A stretch of DNA of 64,000 nt. Source: Campylobacter sp. CCUG 57310 (lineage in GTDB: Bacteria; Campylobacterota; Campylobacteria; Campylobacterales; Campylobacteraceae). The stretch lies in contig NZ_CP053845.1 in NCBI RefSeq assembly GCF_013201975.1, positions 1,798,001 to 1,862,000 of the forward strand, given 5' to 3'. This document shows positions 1 through 8,857 of the stretch, piece after piece; position 1 is the first letter of the stretch; each line of letters opens with the position of its first letter. Position numbers and translations under genes: made by a program. Below the pieces are notes generated by a model that was given only the letters and a program-made list of their open reading frames with translations, ran no database searches and had not been told where the DNA came from.

Positions 1-439
1 GGCTATCAATCCTAAAAATTTAGTTCTTGCGTTTATAGGATATGTGTTTGCGTTTTGGGGAGCGATCCAAGGGATAATGTATAGCGTTAAGCTAGCCAAA
101 ATTCACACTGCGGTTCATAGCGACGATCCTTTTGGAGTTCAAGGATGCTCAACGGATCCTGTATATCCGTTTAACCTGCCGCTTCACAAATGGGCGCCTG
201 ACTGGTTTTTGCCTACGGGAGATTGCGGATATGATAACCCTATAGTTCCTGACGGAGTGGAATTAAGCGGATTACAAAAATACCTTGTAGACTTATATCA
301 AGACGGCTGGTATCTAATCCCTTCAAAGCACTTCATGTCAATGGCGGACTGCACGCTTCTTGGCTTTGGTCTATGCTTTATAATCCTGCTTGCAATGGCG
401 GTATCTAAAGTCATAACCTTAGTTAAAAACCCTAAATAA
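1..439 (+). CDS. dsbI: DsbB/DsbI-like disulphide oxidoreductase, 3' part
   Basis: The reading frame is open from base 2 with no stop, so the 5' end lies outside the window. The visible ~145 residues have a hydrophobic segment at the left edge, a periplasmic loop with two separated cysteines (GCSTDP and GDCGYDNP), and a C-terminal membrane helix. This is the layout of the second half of DsbB-family proteins, which reoxidise DsbA-type thiol oxidases and pass electrons to quinone. The DsbI branch is known to partner arylsulfate sulfotransferases, and a DsbA-like gene and the sulfotransferase lie 3-8 kb away, which supports DsbI. The missing N-terminal half, with the first CxxC, could not be checked. 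A strong hairpin terminator follows. Confidence 0.75.
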   Translation, partial: AINPKNLVLAFIGYVFAFWGAIQGIMYSVKLAKIHTAVHSDDPFGVQGCSTDPVYPFNLPLHKWAPDWFLPTGDCGYDNPIVPDGVELSGLQKYLVDLYQDGWYLIPSKHFMSMADCTLLGFGLCFIILLAMAVSKVITLVKNPK

Positions 440-445
440 TCTAAT

Positions 446-472
446 AAAAGGTCTGATTTTTCAGACCTTTTT
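446..472 (+). terminator. Rho-independent terminator after dsbI
   Basis: A perfect 7-bp stem (GGTCTGA/TCAGACC) with a TTTT loop is followed by TTTTT, 10 bases after the dsbI stop. It separates dsbI from the histidine kinase gene, so the kinase probably has its own promoter. Confidence 0.8.
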
Positions 473-506
473 AGATATACTGCTTGCCTAAACAAGGAGT
501 AGTCCG

Positions 507-2165
507 GTGGGTATTGATATATTCAACAAATACAACTTCAAAATTTATATCATCATAATCCTATCCAGCCTGTTTGTGATACTTCTTGGCGCAAACGTAT
601 ATAAAAACGCCAAACACCACATCGCAACCCTTTCAAATACAAACAAAATAGCCACTAGCGAAAACATCGTGCAGATATTTCAAATTTGGCTTGACGAGAG
701 GATAAATTCTCTTGTGAAAGCCTCTAAGCTTATACAAAATGCCGATATATTAGACGATGAAGAGCGTATTAAGAAATTTACGCAAGCCTTTTTGGGCGAT
801 TTGGGTGAATTTGATCTGGTTCAGCTTTTAAAAGACGACGGAGAGATCTACATAAACGGCGAGAAATTTCCAAAAAGCCCCAAAGAGATAAATTCCAGAC
901 TAAGCCTTATCTGGTATCTGGAAACAAAAAATAGCAACAAACCTACGGTAAATTTCATGCCCGAGCATACGATTTTAGAGCAAGAGACTTTAAATTTATG
1001 CGTACCAAACTACAAAAACGGTAAATTTGCAGCGGTTTTATGCGGAGTAGTAAAAGTAAAAAGCATATTTGACAACATAAGCAACTTCAAGCTTCCTCCC
1101 AACTCATACTCCTTTATCGTAACGCACAGCGGCGAAATTTTAACAAAGATGAAAGATGAAAAGTTCAAAACGCAAATTGAGGATAAATTTCAAGAGCTGT
1201 TTTTAAAAGATGAGGACATAAGCAGCATAGTTGTGGATTCAAATTTCATATCCATAGCGGAAATTCCCTCGCTTAATTGGTTCATAGGCGCAGGCACGGA
1301 CAACGCAAAAGAGACAAAAGAGCTGCTTGGAGCAACGACCAAAAACGCACTTACGTTACTTTTTGCGTTTATCGCTCTTGCTTTTATCGCAAACTCGCTT
1401 CATAACTTTATGTATGCCAAAATCAAAAAGCGTCAGGATGAATACGAAGCCATTCTTGCGCACAAAGCCAAGATGAGCGAAGCGGGTGAGCTCATAAGCG
1501 GGATAAATCATCAGTTCATTCAACCGGTAAATTCGCTAAATTTGGCTATATCAACATTGCTTATGCTAAAGCGAGAAGGCAATCTTGACGAGCAGATGCT
1601 GCAAAACATACTTGAAAAAGGTCAAAAGTCCATATTGCTACTAAGCAATACGATAGATATCTTTAGAAATTTTTACAAAACAAGCGAAAATATAAGAGAA
1701 TTTAGCGTTAAACAAAGCATTAAAAATCTCTTAACTCTTATGCACACCGAGCTTACAAGAGCCAATGTACATGTGATTTTAAGCGAATTTGAAGATAAAA
1801 AAGTAAATCAGATAGAAAATATAATCCAGCAAATTTTACTTATCTTAATCCACAATGCAAAAGACGCTTTGGTGGATAAATTTAAAGATGATATCAAGTC
1901 AAGAAGAGTGCAAATAGATGTAAAATTCGATGAAAACAGGTGCTATATAGAGGTCATCGAATTTGGAAGCGGAGTGAGCGAAGCGATGAGCCGCAAGATA
2001 TTTGACGAACCAAAAACCACCAAAAAACAAGGCAGCGGCATAGGACTGTACTTTGCTAAAAAGCTTGCCAACAGAAAGATAAACGGAGATATTAAACTCG
2101 TAAACAGAGCGCTTCCTACGGTATTTGAGTTAAATTTCGATGTTGATTTAAAGGGCAATAAATGA
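507..2165 (+). CDS. Sensor histidine kinase
   Basis: 552 residues with a GTG start preceded by AAGGAG about 7 bases upstream. An N-terminal membrane helix (about 11-32), a periplasmic sensor region of ~250 residues and a second helix (about 282-304) lead into the kinase core. The phosphoacceptor His is about residue 335 in GINHQFIQPVNSL, a variant of the HQWRQPLN H-box common in epsilonproteobacterial kinases. The N box (HNAKDAL) and G boxes (FGSGVSE, GSGIGLYFAKKL) are present, so the kinase should be active. The stop overlaps the start of the response regulator by ATGA. The sensor domain matches no ligand family I can name. Its place beside the sulfotransferase/Dsb locus suggests, but does not show, that it controls those genes. 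Confidence 0.9.
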   Translation: MGIDIFNKYNFKIYIIIILSSLFVILLGANVYKNAKHHIATLSNTNKIATSENIVQIFQIWLDERINSLVKASKLIQNADILDDEERIKKFTQAFLGDLGEFDLVQLLKDDGEIYINGEKFPKSPKEINSRLSLIWYLETKNSNKPTVNFMPEHTILEQETLNLCVPNYKNGKFAAVLCGVVKVKSIFDNISNFKLPPNSYSFIVTHSGEILTKMKDEKFKTQIEDKFQELFLKDEDISSIVVDSNFISIAEIPSLNWFIGAGTDNAKETKELLGATTKNALTLLFAFIALAFIANSLHNFMYAKIKKRQDEYEAILAHKAKMSEAGELISGINHQFIQPVNSLNLAISTLLMLKREGNLDEQMLQNILEKGQKSILLLSNTIDIFRNFYKTSENIREFSVKQSIKNLLTLMHTELTRANVHVILSEFEDKKVNQIENIIQQILLILIHNAKDALVDKFKDDIKSRRVQIDVKFDENRCYIEVIEFGSGVSEAMSRKIFDEPKTTKKQGSGIGLYFAKKLANRKINGDIKLVNRALPTVFELNFDVDLKGNK

Positions 2166-2851
2166 ATAACGAATCTTTAAAATTACTAAAAAAGCTATCG
2201 ATTTTGATCGTTGAAGACGACGATATGTCAAGAGAGCTCATAGCAAGCGGGCTAAAGCCGTATTGCGCTAGCGTTAGAGTCGCCGCGGACGGATGCGAGG
2301 GGCTTGAATGCTTTAAAAAACAAAAATCAGACATCGTCATAACGGATATCCATATGCCGATAATGAACGGATTTGAGATGATGAAAGAGATTTCAAGGCT
2401 TAAACCTCATCAAAAATTCATCGTCTTTACCTCTTACGATACGGATATGAATTTGATGAAAAGCATAGAACAAGGCGCTGCGCTATTTTTAAAAAAACCT
2501 ATCGACATCAAAGATCTTCGCTCAATGATAATTGCATTAACCTACGAAAAAGACGAAAAATTAATCAAAATTAGCGACGAAATAAGCATAAATTTAAAAG
2601 AGGAGAAAATTTATAAAAACGGAGAGGAAATTTATCTGACATATCTGCAAAATAAATTTTTCTGGCTCTTTGCGTATAACTTAAACAAGCTTGTTAGCTA
2701 CGAAATGATAGAGGAATTCGTCTATGAAAACGAGGTTGTGAGCAAGGGTGCTATACAAAATATCATCTTGCGTCTAAAGCGAGAACTTGGGATAAAATTT
2801 AAAAACATCTCAGAAGCGGGGTACATCCTAGTAACAAGCCAAAAAGAATAA
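2162..2851 (+). CDS. Response regulator, OmpR/PhoB type
   Basis: 229 residues, translationally coupled (ATGA overlap) to the kinase. The receiver domain (about 10-125) has the acidic cluster VEDDD, the phosphoacceptor Asp62 in DIHMP, a Thr/Ser switch (VFTSYD) and the conserved Lys in FLKKP. The C-terminal ~95 residues look like a winged-helix domain (YLQNKFFWLFAYNLNKLVS, then VSKGAIQNIILRLKREL), so this is a transcription factor. Target genes are unknown; the opposing sulfotransferase gene set is the obvious candidate. A bidirectional hairpin lies after the stop. Confidence 0.9.
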   Translation: MNNESLKLLKKLSILIVEDDDMSRELIASGLKPYCASVRVAADGCEGLECFKKQKSDIVITDIHMPIMNGFEMMKEISRLKPHQKFIVFTSYDTDMNLMKSIEQGAALFLKKPIDIKDLRSMIIALTYEKDEKLIKISDEISINLKEEKIYKNGEEIYLTYLQNKFFWLFAYNLNKLVSYEMIEEFVYENEVVSKGAIQNIILRLKRELGIKFKNISEAGYILVTSQKE

Positions 2852-2888
2852 AAGGTCTTGCAAAATTTGATTGGAAATTTAAAAGAAA

Positions 2889-2918
2889 TTTGCCCGATTC
2901 ATAAACAAAACGGGCAAA
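2889..2918. terminator. Bidirectional hairpin terminator
   Basis: Stem TTTGCCCG/CGGGCAAA with a 14-base loop, between convergent genes. It has an A-rich left flank and, read on the minus strand, a T-rich tail, so it can end both transcripts. Confidence 0.65.
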
Positions 2919-2967
2919 AACATTGGCTAATTAAATTTAGCGGGCTATCAAATATCAAATTTTGATG

Positions 2968-3492
2968 CTAGATGGGATTTATCTCGCTACTTCTTGCGTT
3001 ATAAACAAACCAACTTAAGATCATGACCAAAAACACCGCTCCAATCAGAGCAAAAGAGCCAAATCCAAAAAGAGATATTGTATCTCTTGCTTCATTTGAG
3101 CCAAAGAAATTTGCATTATCTGGCGCAAAAACAGCAGGCAACATCTTATGAAGCTCAAGACCGAACGGAAAACTCACCGTAAGTTCGTGGATGTTAAAAT
3201 TCTCGGCACTATTTGAGTAGCTAAGACCAAAAATCACGCCCAAAAATATAAACGCATATGCAACAAGCTTTACGATGAATGATTTTGGATTTATCATCGC
3301 TATAATCGCGCCAAAAGCGATAAAAATAAGCGCAAATCTAAGCTGAACTAAAAGCAAGCTGTTTGCAAAGCTAAAGCTAAGTGCAAAAAGACCAATCACA
3401 ACCGCGAGCAAAATCGCCCACGGAATTATCGTGCGCTGCAAATTATAAACAAAGCAGACAAAGCCTTTATTTTCTCTATTATAATCAACCAT
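2968..3492 (-). CDS. Four-helix integral membrane protein of unknown function
   Basis: 174 residues with roughly four hydrophobic helices: about 23-45, 50-66, 70-90 and 145-168. A soluble stretch of ~50 residues between helices 3 and 4 is probably periplasmic. There is one cysteine near the N-terminus and no CxxC, so it is not itself a Dsb redox protein. It begins 9 bases after the DsbA-like gene ends and runs in the same direction, so the two are probably co-transcribed. I recognise no family; a partner or accessory of the adjacent thiol oxidase is only an inference from position. Confidence 0.6.
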   Translation of the reverse strand: MVDYNRENKGFVCFVYNLQRTIIPWAILLAVVIGLFALSFSFANSLLLVQLRFALIFIAFGAIIAMINPKSFIVKLVAYAFIFLGVIFGLSYSNSAENFNIHELTVSFPFGLELHKMLPAVFAPDNANFFGSNEARDTISLFGFGSFALIGAVFLVMILSWFVYNARSSEINPI

Positions 3493-3501
3493 GGCGCAGA
3501 C

Positions 3502-4146
3502 TTATTTAGCTATAAGAAATTTGACGATTTCGCTTAGCTTATCAATGCTTGTAGCCGAGCTTAAATTTATCAAATATTTGCCGTTTACTACAAACGCTGG
3601 CACTCCGCTAATGACGGCAATATCATAGCCGTCATCCCAGCTAGTTAAAATTTCTTGCGCTCTTGGCGAATTTAAAGCCTTCTCATAATCGCTTTCACTC
3701 ACGCCCGCGGCTTTTAAGGCAAGCTTAATCACGTCGCTTTTGTCGCCTTTTAAACCGCCTTTATCGTGTTGAGCTCTATAAATAGCAAATTTAGCTTTTT
3801 TAAATTTTGATTTATCGTCAAAAAGACCGACTCCGCTTTGCTCGTCAAGCGCCATCATAGCGGCTAAAATTCCGCTTACGGTCTCTCCAAATTCGCCCTT
3901 AGTCTTTAGATGATAAGGCTTAAACTCAAGCCCTTGGATACTAGCTACAACTTTTCCCGTGACTGATTTATCAAACCGGTAGCAGTACTTACATCCGTAG
4001 CTAAAAACCTTTACCAGTACGTTTTGTCCGACATTTAAAGGCTTATCAAGGATCAAATAATCCTTATTTTCCTCAAACGCTGCCGCAAAGGAGCTCAAAA
4101 GTCCAAAGACAACTAAAATTCGCACAAATTTGCTTAGTATTTTCAT
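3502..4146 (-). CDS. DsbA-like periplasmic thiol:disulphide oxidoreductase
   Basis: I place the start at the internal Met (214 residues) because GGAAG lies just upstream and a clean signal peptide follows (MKILSKF... ending near AAAF). The longer frame would put ten polar residues in front. The thioredoxin-fold active site is CKYC at Cys52/Cys55, within VKVFSYGCKYCYRFDK. The helical insert and the late cis-Pro region (SGVPAFVVNGKY) follow as in DsbA. It should introduce disulphides into exported proteins and be recycled by the DsbI/DsbB partner at the left edge of the window. Likely clients here are the sulfotransferase and the cysteine-rich DUF1176 protein. It resembles the DsbL role in the E. 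coli assT-dsbL-dsbI locus. Confidence 0.85.
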   Translation of the reverse strand: MKILSKFVRILVVFGLLSSFAAAFEENKDYLILDKPLNVGQNVLVKVFSYGCKYCYRFDKSVTGKVVASIQGLEFKPYHLKTKGEFGETVSGILAAMMALDEQSGVGLFDDKSKFKKAKFAIYRAQHDKGGLKGDKSDVIKLALKAAGVSESDYEKALNSPRAQEILTSWDDGYDIAVISGVPAFVVNGKYLINLSSATSIDKLSEIVKFLIAK

Positions 4147-4206
4147 GCAACTTCCTTTCTTACTAATGACTTGCAAAATACTACAAAAGAGATGATAAAT
4201 TTGAGG

Positions 4207-5226
4207 TTAAAATTGCTCTCTTTCATCTTGCCATACAACATCGCTTGTATATCTTGGAAGCCGCCACGCACCGCCTGCTACACCCTTACAAAGTCCGGTT
4301 GTGCCCTCGCTAGCTCTTACGAATTTCTCTCCATCCCAAACTTCGGTTCGATAGTAGTAGCAGTCCCCTACTCCTCTTATCTTTTGATTTGCTCTAAGCT
4401 CGCCTTTATAGTAGTCGTTTAAGTCGTTATCAAAGGTCTGAAGCACTTTAGTAAGCCCAGCATCCATGACCGCAAACAAATCAGATTCGTTATATGCGCT
4501 CATAGAGCAGCGAGTTTGCACAAGAGAGTGAGTTTCGTTTAGCTTATGCACCCAGATATCGCTGTGTCCGTGATCGTAAAACATACTAAAGCAGTCGTCT
4601 TTATTGGTAGTTGATTGAAGAAGCTTATATATCGGCTCATAACTCGCTTCGCCTATCCTTATGGTCTTTTCATCGCCTATCGTAGCAGCCGCGTTTATGA
4701 CAGGCGCTTCTGCTGGCTCATAAGGCTTCATGCCCTCTAACCTTCCTTGATACTCAAGGGATTTTAGCCAAACCGCATTAAAGCCCTTTGGCGATAAAAC
4801 AAGAGTAAAATCCCTTATCTTAAACTCAACTTTAGGGTTTCCTTTAAGCGCTTTTACGAGAGCCTTTATCTGCTTTTCATCAAGCCTTGCCGTATCATCT
4901 CCGCTTTGCGTTATATCAACCGTGCCGTAGCTTTTACCGTCTATAAAAAGCTCAGCGGTTTTATCATTATCTATATCGACTCTATCGTCATTTATCTGGA
5001 CATATCCGTAAATTTCACTCTCTTCGCCCGCTTCTGTGGCAAACATAACAGAAACAAGCCCTCTGTCTTCATCGCTTTGATAGCCCGTGATCCTGCAAGC
5101 GCCGGTGTTATCGCAAACTACAAGCCAGTCTTTATGCTCCAGATACGTGCCGTCAAACCCCTCAAAGCCAAGCAAAGTAGCCGCACAAAACGTGCAAGAA
5201 GCTAAAATTCGTGCGAATTTATTCAT
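4207..5226 (-). CDS. DUF1176-family exported protein
   Basis: 339 residues with a signal peptide (MNKFARILASCTFCAATLLG). The hallmark DUF1176 segment follows it: DWLVVCDNTGACRITGY, with two closely spaced cysteines. Further Cys occur in DDCFSMF, TRCSMS, VGDCYYY and GLCKG, giving about six in the mature part. Such a protein depends on periplasmic disulphide formation, which fits its position directly upstream of the DsbA-like gene. AAAGGAAA precedes the start. The biochemical role of DUF1176 is not known to me; it could be a partner of the sulfotransferase or a general envelope protein. Confidence 0.8.
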   Translation of the reverse strand: MNKFARILASCTFCAATLLGFEGFDGTYLEHKDWLVVCDNTGACRITGYQSDEDRGLVSVMFATEAGEESEIYGYVQINDDRVDIDNDKTAELFIDGKSYGTVDITQSGDDTARLDEKQIKALVKALKGNPKVEFKIRDFTLVLSPKGFNAVWLKSLEYQGRLEGMKPYEPAEAPVINAAATIGDEKTIRIGEASYEPIYKLLQSTTNKDDCFSMFYDHGHSDIWVHKLNETHSLVQTRCSMSAYNESDLFAVMDAGLTKVLQTFDNDLNDYYKGELRANQKIRGVGDCYYYRTEVWDGEKFVRASEGTTGLCKGVAGGAWRLPRYTSDVVWQDEREQF

Positions 5227-5241
5227 AATTTTCCTTTCGGT

Positions 5242-6180
5242 TCAGTTATATATGTGGTTTAGTTTTAAAATTCTAATGATGTTAAAAAGGCTATTTAGAT
5301 CAGCTGCGATCCTTTTATCCAAATTTTTACTAACGATACTTTGATGGATATCAGGCTCAAAGCTATCGATACCTCTGTTTATCTTGATGTAAATTCTCTC
5401 TGCGACAAAGCTTATTCCGATAGGAACTCTCATGTTTTTAGCAAGCTTTACTATGGACTCCATTAGCACAGGAGTTAAGATATACATCGCGTTTTGAATA
5501 TCGGTCGTATATACCTTAAAAAGCTCGTTAAATTCAGCATTATCGACGATAATTTCTTTAGCCGAAGGCTCATCGGGCTTGCCATGAGATAGCACAAAAG
5601 TCTTTGAATCTATCTTTTTATTAAAACTCGCTACGAAAAATAACCCCTTAAAAAACATCAAAGCCCTATCATCACTCTCGCCTGTGATCGGATTTACAAA
5701 GCTGTCTTTGCCCTCAAGCGTAAGGTCGCTAAAGCTAAATTTAACGCCGTCTATCTCGCCGCTTACTAGGTCGTTGCCGTAATCTTTTGTAATGATAAAA
5801 AACAGCCTGCTTTGCATTATATAAAATAAATTTACGTGGCTATGCATGTCGTAGTTAAACCCAAGCGAATTAAGATAGCTTTCAAGATAAAATTTCTTAT
5901 ACTTCCTTGCAAATTCGTGCTTTTCTTGCCGAGCAAAATAAAAAAACAGGTTATCATAAGCCACATAAGCAAGAAAAAGCGAAATTGCAAGAGCTAAAAT
6001 TTGACCTAAATTTCTACCTTGCAAAAAGCCTATGTGCATACTTGGTGGAATTTGAGTAAAAATTTGATTAAGGACGTAAAAAACGCAGATAAATATCGCT
6101 AAAGTAGCCGCTATGCGATATGAGAAAAATTTAGAAAGTATGAGCTTTCGCTCTTTTTCAAGCTCAAGTAGGGTTTTCAA
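5242..6180 (-). CDS. DUF3137-like membrane protein
   Basis: 312 residues. Two N-terminal membrane helices (about 23-45 and 60-80) anchor a ~220-residue soluble domain. Segments such as DNAEFNELFKVYTTD and AMYILTPVLMESI are typical of the DUF3137 family. It starts about 95 bases after the sulfotransferase stop and is followed 15 bases later by the DUF1176 gene, suggesting one minus-strand transcript. Family members have no defined function; membrane anchoring and context point to envelope work. Confidence 0.7.
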   Translation of the reverse strand: MKTLLELEKERKLILSKFFSYRIAATLAIFICVFYVLNQIFTQIPPSMHIGFLQGRNLGQILALAISLFLAYVAYDNLFFYFARQEKHEFARKYKKFYLESYLNSLGFNYDMHSHVNLFYIMQSRLFFIITKDYGNDLVSGEIDGVKFSFSDLTLEGKDSFVNPITGESDDRALMFFKGLFFVASFNKKIDSKTFVLSHGKPDEPSAKEIIVDNAEFNELFKVYTTDIQNAMYILTPVLMESIVKLAKNMRVPIGISFVAERIYIKINRGIDSFEPDIHQSIVSKNLDKRIAADLNSLFNIIRILKLNHIYN

Positions 6181-6275
6181 AAATAGCCTTTTAAATTTGA
6201 TTGATTATATCAAATTTAAGCTTTTAAAGAGGATTAGCGTGACCAAATTTAGCCACGCTAAAAGATTAAAAGATA

Positions 6276-8054
6276 TTAATATTCAAATATATTTGGATTT
6301 ATCACAAGAGAGCGATATGCTACATCGTCTCTTGAAGCAGACTCTACATCCATTTCAAATTTGATCTCGTTTGTCTTTGGATCGATCTCGATTAACACCA
6401 TCTTAATAGTCTTATCGGGGCGAAGCAAATTTACGTTTGAGCTTGAGATGTAGTAAGTCTTTTTATCCTTTTGCCACTCGGTGTTGCTAGTAACCGCACT
6501 ATAAAACTCAAATCCGCGCTCTTTGCCGAATTCCCAAGTTTGCTCGACAGTCAAATTTTTCTCATCTATCTTGTATTCAACCGCACGCGAATATTTATCC
6601 TCTTTAAACACAGGCTGCTCCATACCGCGACCATCACCGTTATCAAATACGCTTATGTGTTTTATATTGCCCTTATTTTCGTATCTGCCGGTTAGCCAAG
6701 CGGTGTGCTGCGTCCAAGACCAGTCAAAATCACTTTCGCATTTAGAATTTTCGCATTTGATTTTTTTGCCGTTTTTATCAACAGGAACCAAGACTTTAGC
6801 CTTAAAGTCATCGCTCCATCCTTCGGGACTTGCCAATATCCATTTGACCTTTTTATCTTTGCCGATTTTTACGATTCCTTGGTGGCGAAGAGAGAGAATA
6901 ATACCCTCATCAACTGCATCATAAGAGATAGAGTTTACGTGCGCCCAATTATGTCCTGTACCGGTGCCGATCTTGTCGCCAAATGGAGCGTCTGAGCTAA
7001 CGTCAATCTGCTTTGCGTTCATGTCGATGTTTAGACAAACTGCACGAGGATCAAGTGCTTTTATAAGATTGCTTCTATAGACATTGTTTCCAAAAATTTC
7101 GTTTAAATCCCACTCGTTTACAACTTTACCCGTACCGTCAAGCTCGATGATATGATCACGCACGGTGTGTGAAATTTGGCCGTCTTTGTGATGATAGTTG
7201 TATTTGCCTACACGAAGCAATAAATGATCGCCCTTAATCGGCAAAACTTCATGGCTTAGATCTATATATCCGCGCGGTAAAATTCTCTCATAGACTTGCT
7301 TGCCCATGAGGTCATATCGCATATATTTTTGCGACATTCCAAAGCTTAGATCGCCGTTTGGAAGTTGATGAAAGCCCATCATCATACCTGTATTTTCGAC
7401 ATTTCTCTCGCGGCGATCGTAAAATTTGGCGTAGTCAAGATACCATCTAACTTCACCTGCAGTATCAATGATATAGTTTTCCGTGTAGTCATTCCAGCTA
7501 GCAGCACCGCCACTTCCCTTACTCCAGTCAAAAGGCTTATGTATGCCCGTAATAGTGTTATTTATAAGATACAACCTATCCTTAAAATCAGGCGCAACTT
7601 TCTTTGGAACTCTCTTTTGCATATGTTCAAATCTAAAATCGCGGCTTAAGGTTACAATCGGTTGAGCGTAAATTTTATACATCTCTTTTTTCTTTTCGCC
7701 TTTAAATGTATAACTTACCTCAACTTGGTTCAAGTAATCAGGATATAATCCCCAAATAGGCACTCCGTCATGGTTCAAAAGAGCATTTTGTGAGACATTG
7801 TAGTTGATATCAACTCCTCCGTTTGGTTTGCCAAGTACGCGCACATGGATATCCGTTATATCTTTGCCTGCCCGATCGACTATAGCCGTCAATGGCGCTA
7901 CATCATAAGGATTGATATAAACTCTTCCGAGCTCTCCTTGAACTTTTATCTGATGAGCCAATACTCCGGAATTTGCAGGAATAGGCGCTACAATCAAAGT
8001 AGCAAGAGGTAAAGAGAGTGCAAGTGCTGCACAAACTAAGGAAATTTTTCTCAT
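6276..8054 (-). CDS. astA: Arylsulfate sulfotransferase
   Basis: 592 residues with an N-terminal signal peptide (about 1-28). The enzyme transfers sulfate from one phenolic sulfate ester to another phenol in the periplasm through a sulfohistidine, without PAPS. The AssT-type core is visible: NNTITGIHKPFDW, GHNWAHVNSI with one family His, and WTQHTAWLTG containing the likely nucleophilic His. Length agrees with bacterial AssT/AstA proteins (about 590-620). It is the first gene of a minus-strand run with DUF3137, DUF1176 and DsbA-like genes, and a DsbI-like gene is nearby. This recalls assT-dsbL-dsbI, where the enzyme's disulphide needs a dedicated Dsb pair. The ~190-base upstream gap is AT-rich and probably holds the promoter. 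Confidence 0.92.
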   Translation of the reverse strand: MRKISLVCAALALSLPLATLIVAPIPANSGVLAHQIKVQGELGRVYINPYDVAPLTAIVDRAGKDITDIHVRVLGKPNGGVDINYNVSQNALLNHDGVPIWGLYPDYLNQVEVSYTFKGEKKKEMYKIYAQPIVTLSRDFRFEHMQKRVPKKVAPDFKDRLYLINNTITGIHKPFDWSKGSGGAASWNDYTENYIIDTAGEVRWYLDYAKFYDRRERNVENTGMMMGFHQLPNGDLSFGMSQKYMRYDLMGKQVYERILPRGYIDLSHEVLPIKGDHLLLRVGKYNYHHKDGQISHTVRDHIIELDGTGKVVNEWDLNEIFGNNVYRSNLIKALDPRAVCLNIDMNAKQIDVSSDAPFGDKIGTGTGHNWAHVNSISYDAVDEGIILSLRHQGIVKIGKDKKVKWILASPEGWSDDFKAKVLVPVDKNGKKIKCENSKCESDFDWSWTQHTAWLTGRYENKGNIKHISVFDNGDGRGMEQPVFKEDKYSRAVEYKIDEKNLTVEQTWEFGKERGFEFYSAVTSNTEWQKDKKTYYISSSNVNLLRPDKTIKMVLIEIDPKTNEIKFEMDVESASRDDVAYRSLVINPNIFEY

Positions 8055-8214
8055 TTTCTATCCTTTCTGTAAGATGTTGTATGTTAATGTATATTATTTA
8101 TTTCACACAAATTTTGGCTAAATTTTAATTAAAAATTAAATATAACATATGTTTATAAACTAATAAAATATATTAAGTATTGCATGATAAGTTGAGTAAA
8201 ATTTCAATAAGAGG

Positions 8215-8239
8215 CCCGACAAGCGTTTGGCTTATCGGG
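8215..8239 (-). terminator. Hairpin terminator of the flavoprotein/cytochrome operon
   Basis: Stem CCCGATAAGC/GCTTGTCGGG on the minus strand (one G-T pair) with a 5-base loop, just after the NapC-type gene stop. The following tract is only moderately T-rich. Confidence 0.55.
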
Positions 8240-8245
8240 TTAGGT

Positions 8246-8857
8246 TTATTTTTCTTTAAAATACTCCGCTTCAAGCTTCTCAACCTCTTTTATAGCCTTT
8301 CTTTCGTAAAGCTTAAATTCAGGCGAATAATACTGAAGCACGGTTTTTAAGCCTTTGTGTCCCACTTCCAAGTGGCAGCTTGCACAACCTATTTTATTTT
8401 CCGTATCCAGCAAACTTACGTAATGCTCGTGCATCTCTATGGCTTTTTTAGAGAATTGCTCGTTGGTTAAGTAGTTCGGATGACACTTTATACATCCGTC
8501 ATCAAACACATACCTAGCTCTATGCTTCATATTGGCAAGCCAATACGGGCTGGTTTTGTTAAAATCATCTGTAAAAAAGTGCTTATACCCCTCTACTACG
8601 CCGTTTCTAGCCTTAGTATAGATATAATTCACAAGGCTATCATGCGGTAAATGGCAATCCACACAATCAACTTTAATTCCCGTCTTACCCGCTCCGCCAT
8701 GCACATCTTTTCTATAGGCTATCGCCATAGGTATCATCTCGTGGCAAACTACGCAAAATTTCTCATCGCTAGTTGCCTTTAGCGCTCCGTAAGTTACGTA
8801 TGAAGCGGCAAGACCCAAAAAGCCTCCGATAACTACCCACAATAAAATCTTTTTCAT
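8246..8857 (-). CDS. NapC/NrfH-type tetrahaem quinol dehydrogenase
   Basis: 203 residues from the internal Met, which overlaps the preceding stop by ATGA and has GAGGAAG at good spacing; a start six codons earlier is less likely. One N-terminal helix (LLWVVIGGFLGLAASYVTYG) anchors a periplasmic domain. It carries four CxxCH haem sites: CVVCH, CVDCH, CIKCH and CASCH. Proteins of this family take electrons from menaquinol and pass them to periplasmic reductases. Here the partner is the adjacent tetrahaem cytochrome and the two flavoproteins. The order flavoprotein, small cytochrome, NapC-type protein resembles the Wolinella succinogenes fccABC locus. Confidence 0.9.
   Translation of the reverse strand: MKKILLWVVIGGFLGLAASYVTYGALKATSDEKFCVVCHEMIPMAIAYRKDVHGGAGKTGIKVDCVDCHLPHDSLVNYIYTKARNGVVEGYKHFFTDDFNKTSPYWLANMKHRARYVFDDGCIKCHPNYLTNEQFSKKAIEMHEHYVSLLDTENKIGCASCHLEVGHKGLKTVLQYYSPEFKLYERKAIKEVEKLEAEYFKEK

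Noticed and set aside
4171-5205. Plus-strand open frames opposite the DUF1176 gene
   Set aside because: They lie entirely inside well-supported minus-strand genes, lack ribosome sites and have no recognisable domains.
6471-7649. Several plus-strand frames of 70-130 codons within astA
   Set aside because: Antisense shadows of the sulfotransferase gene, with no start signals and Ser/Pro-rich random composition.
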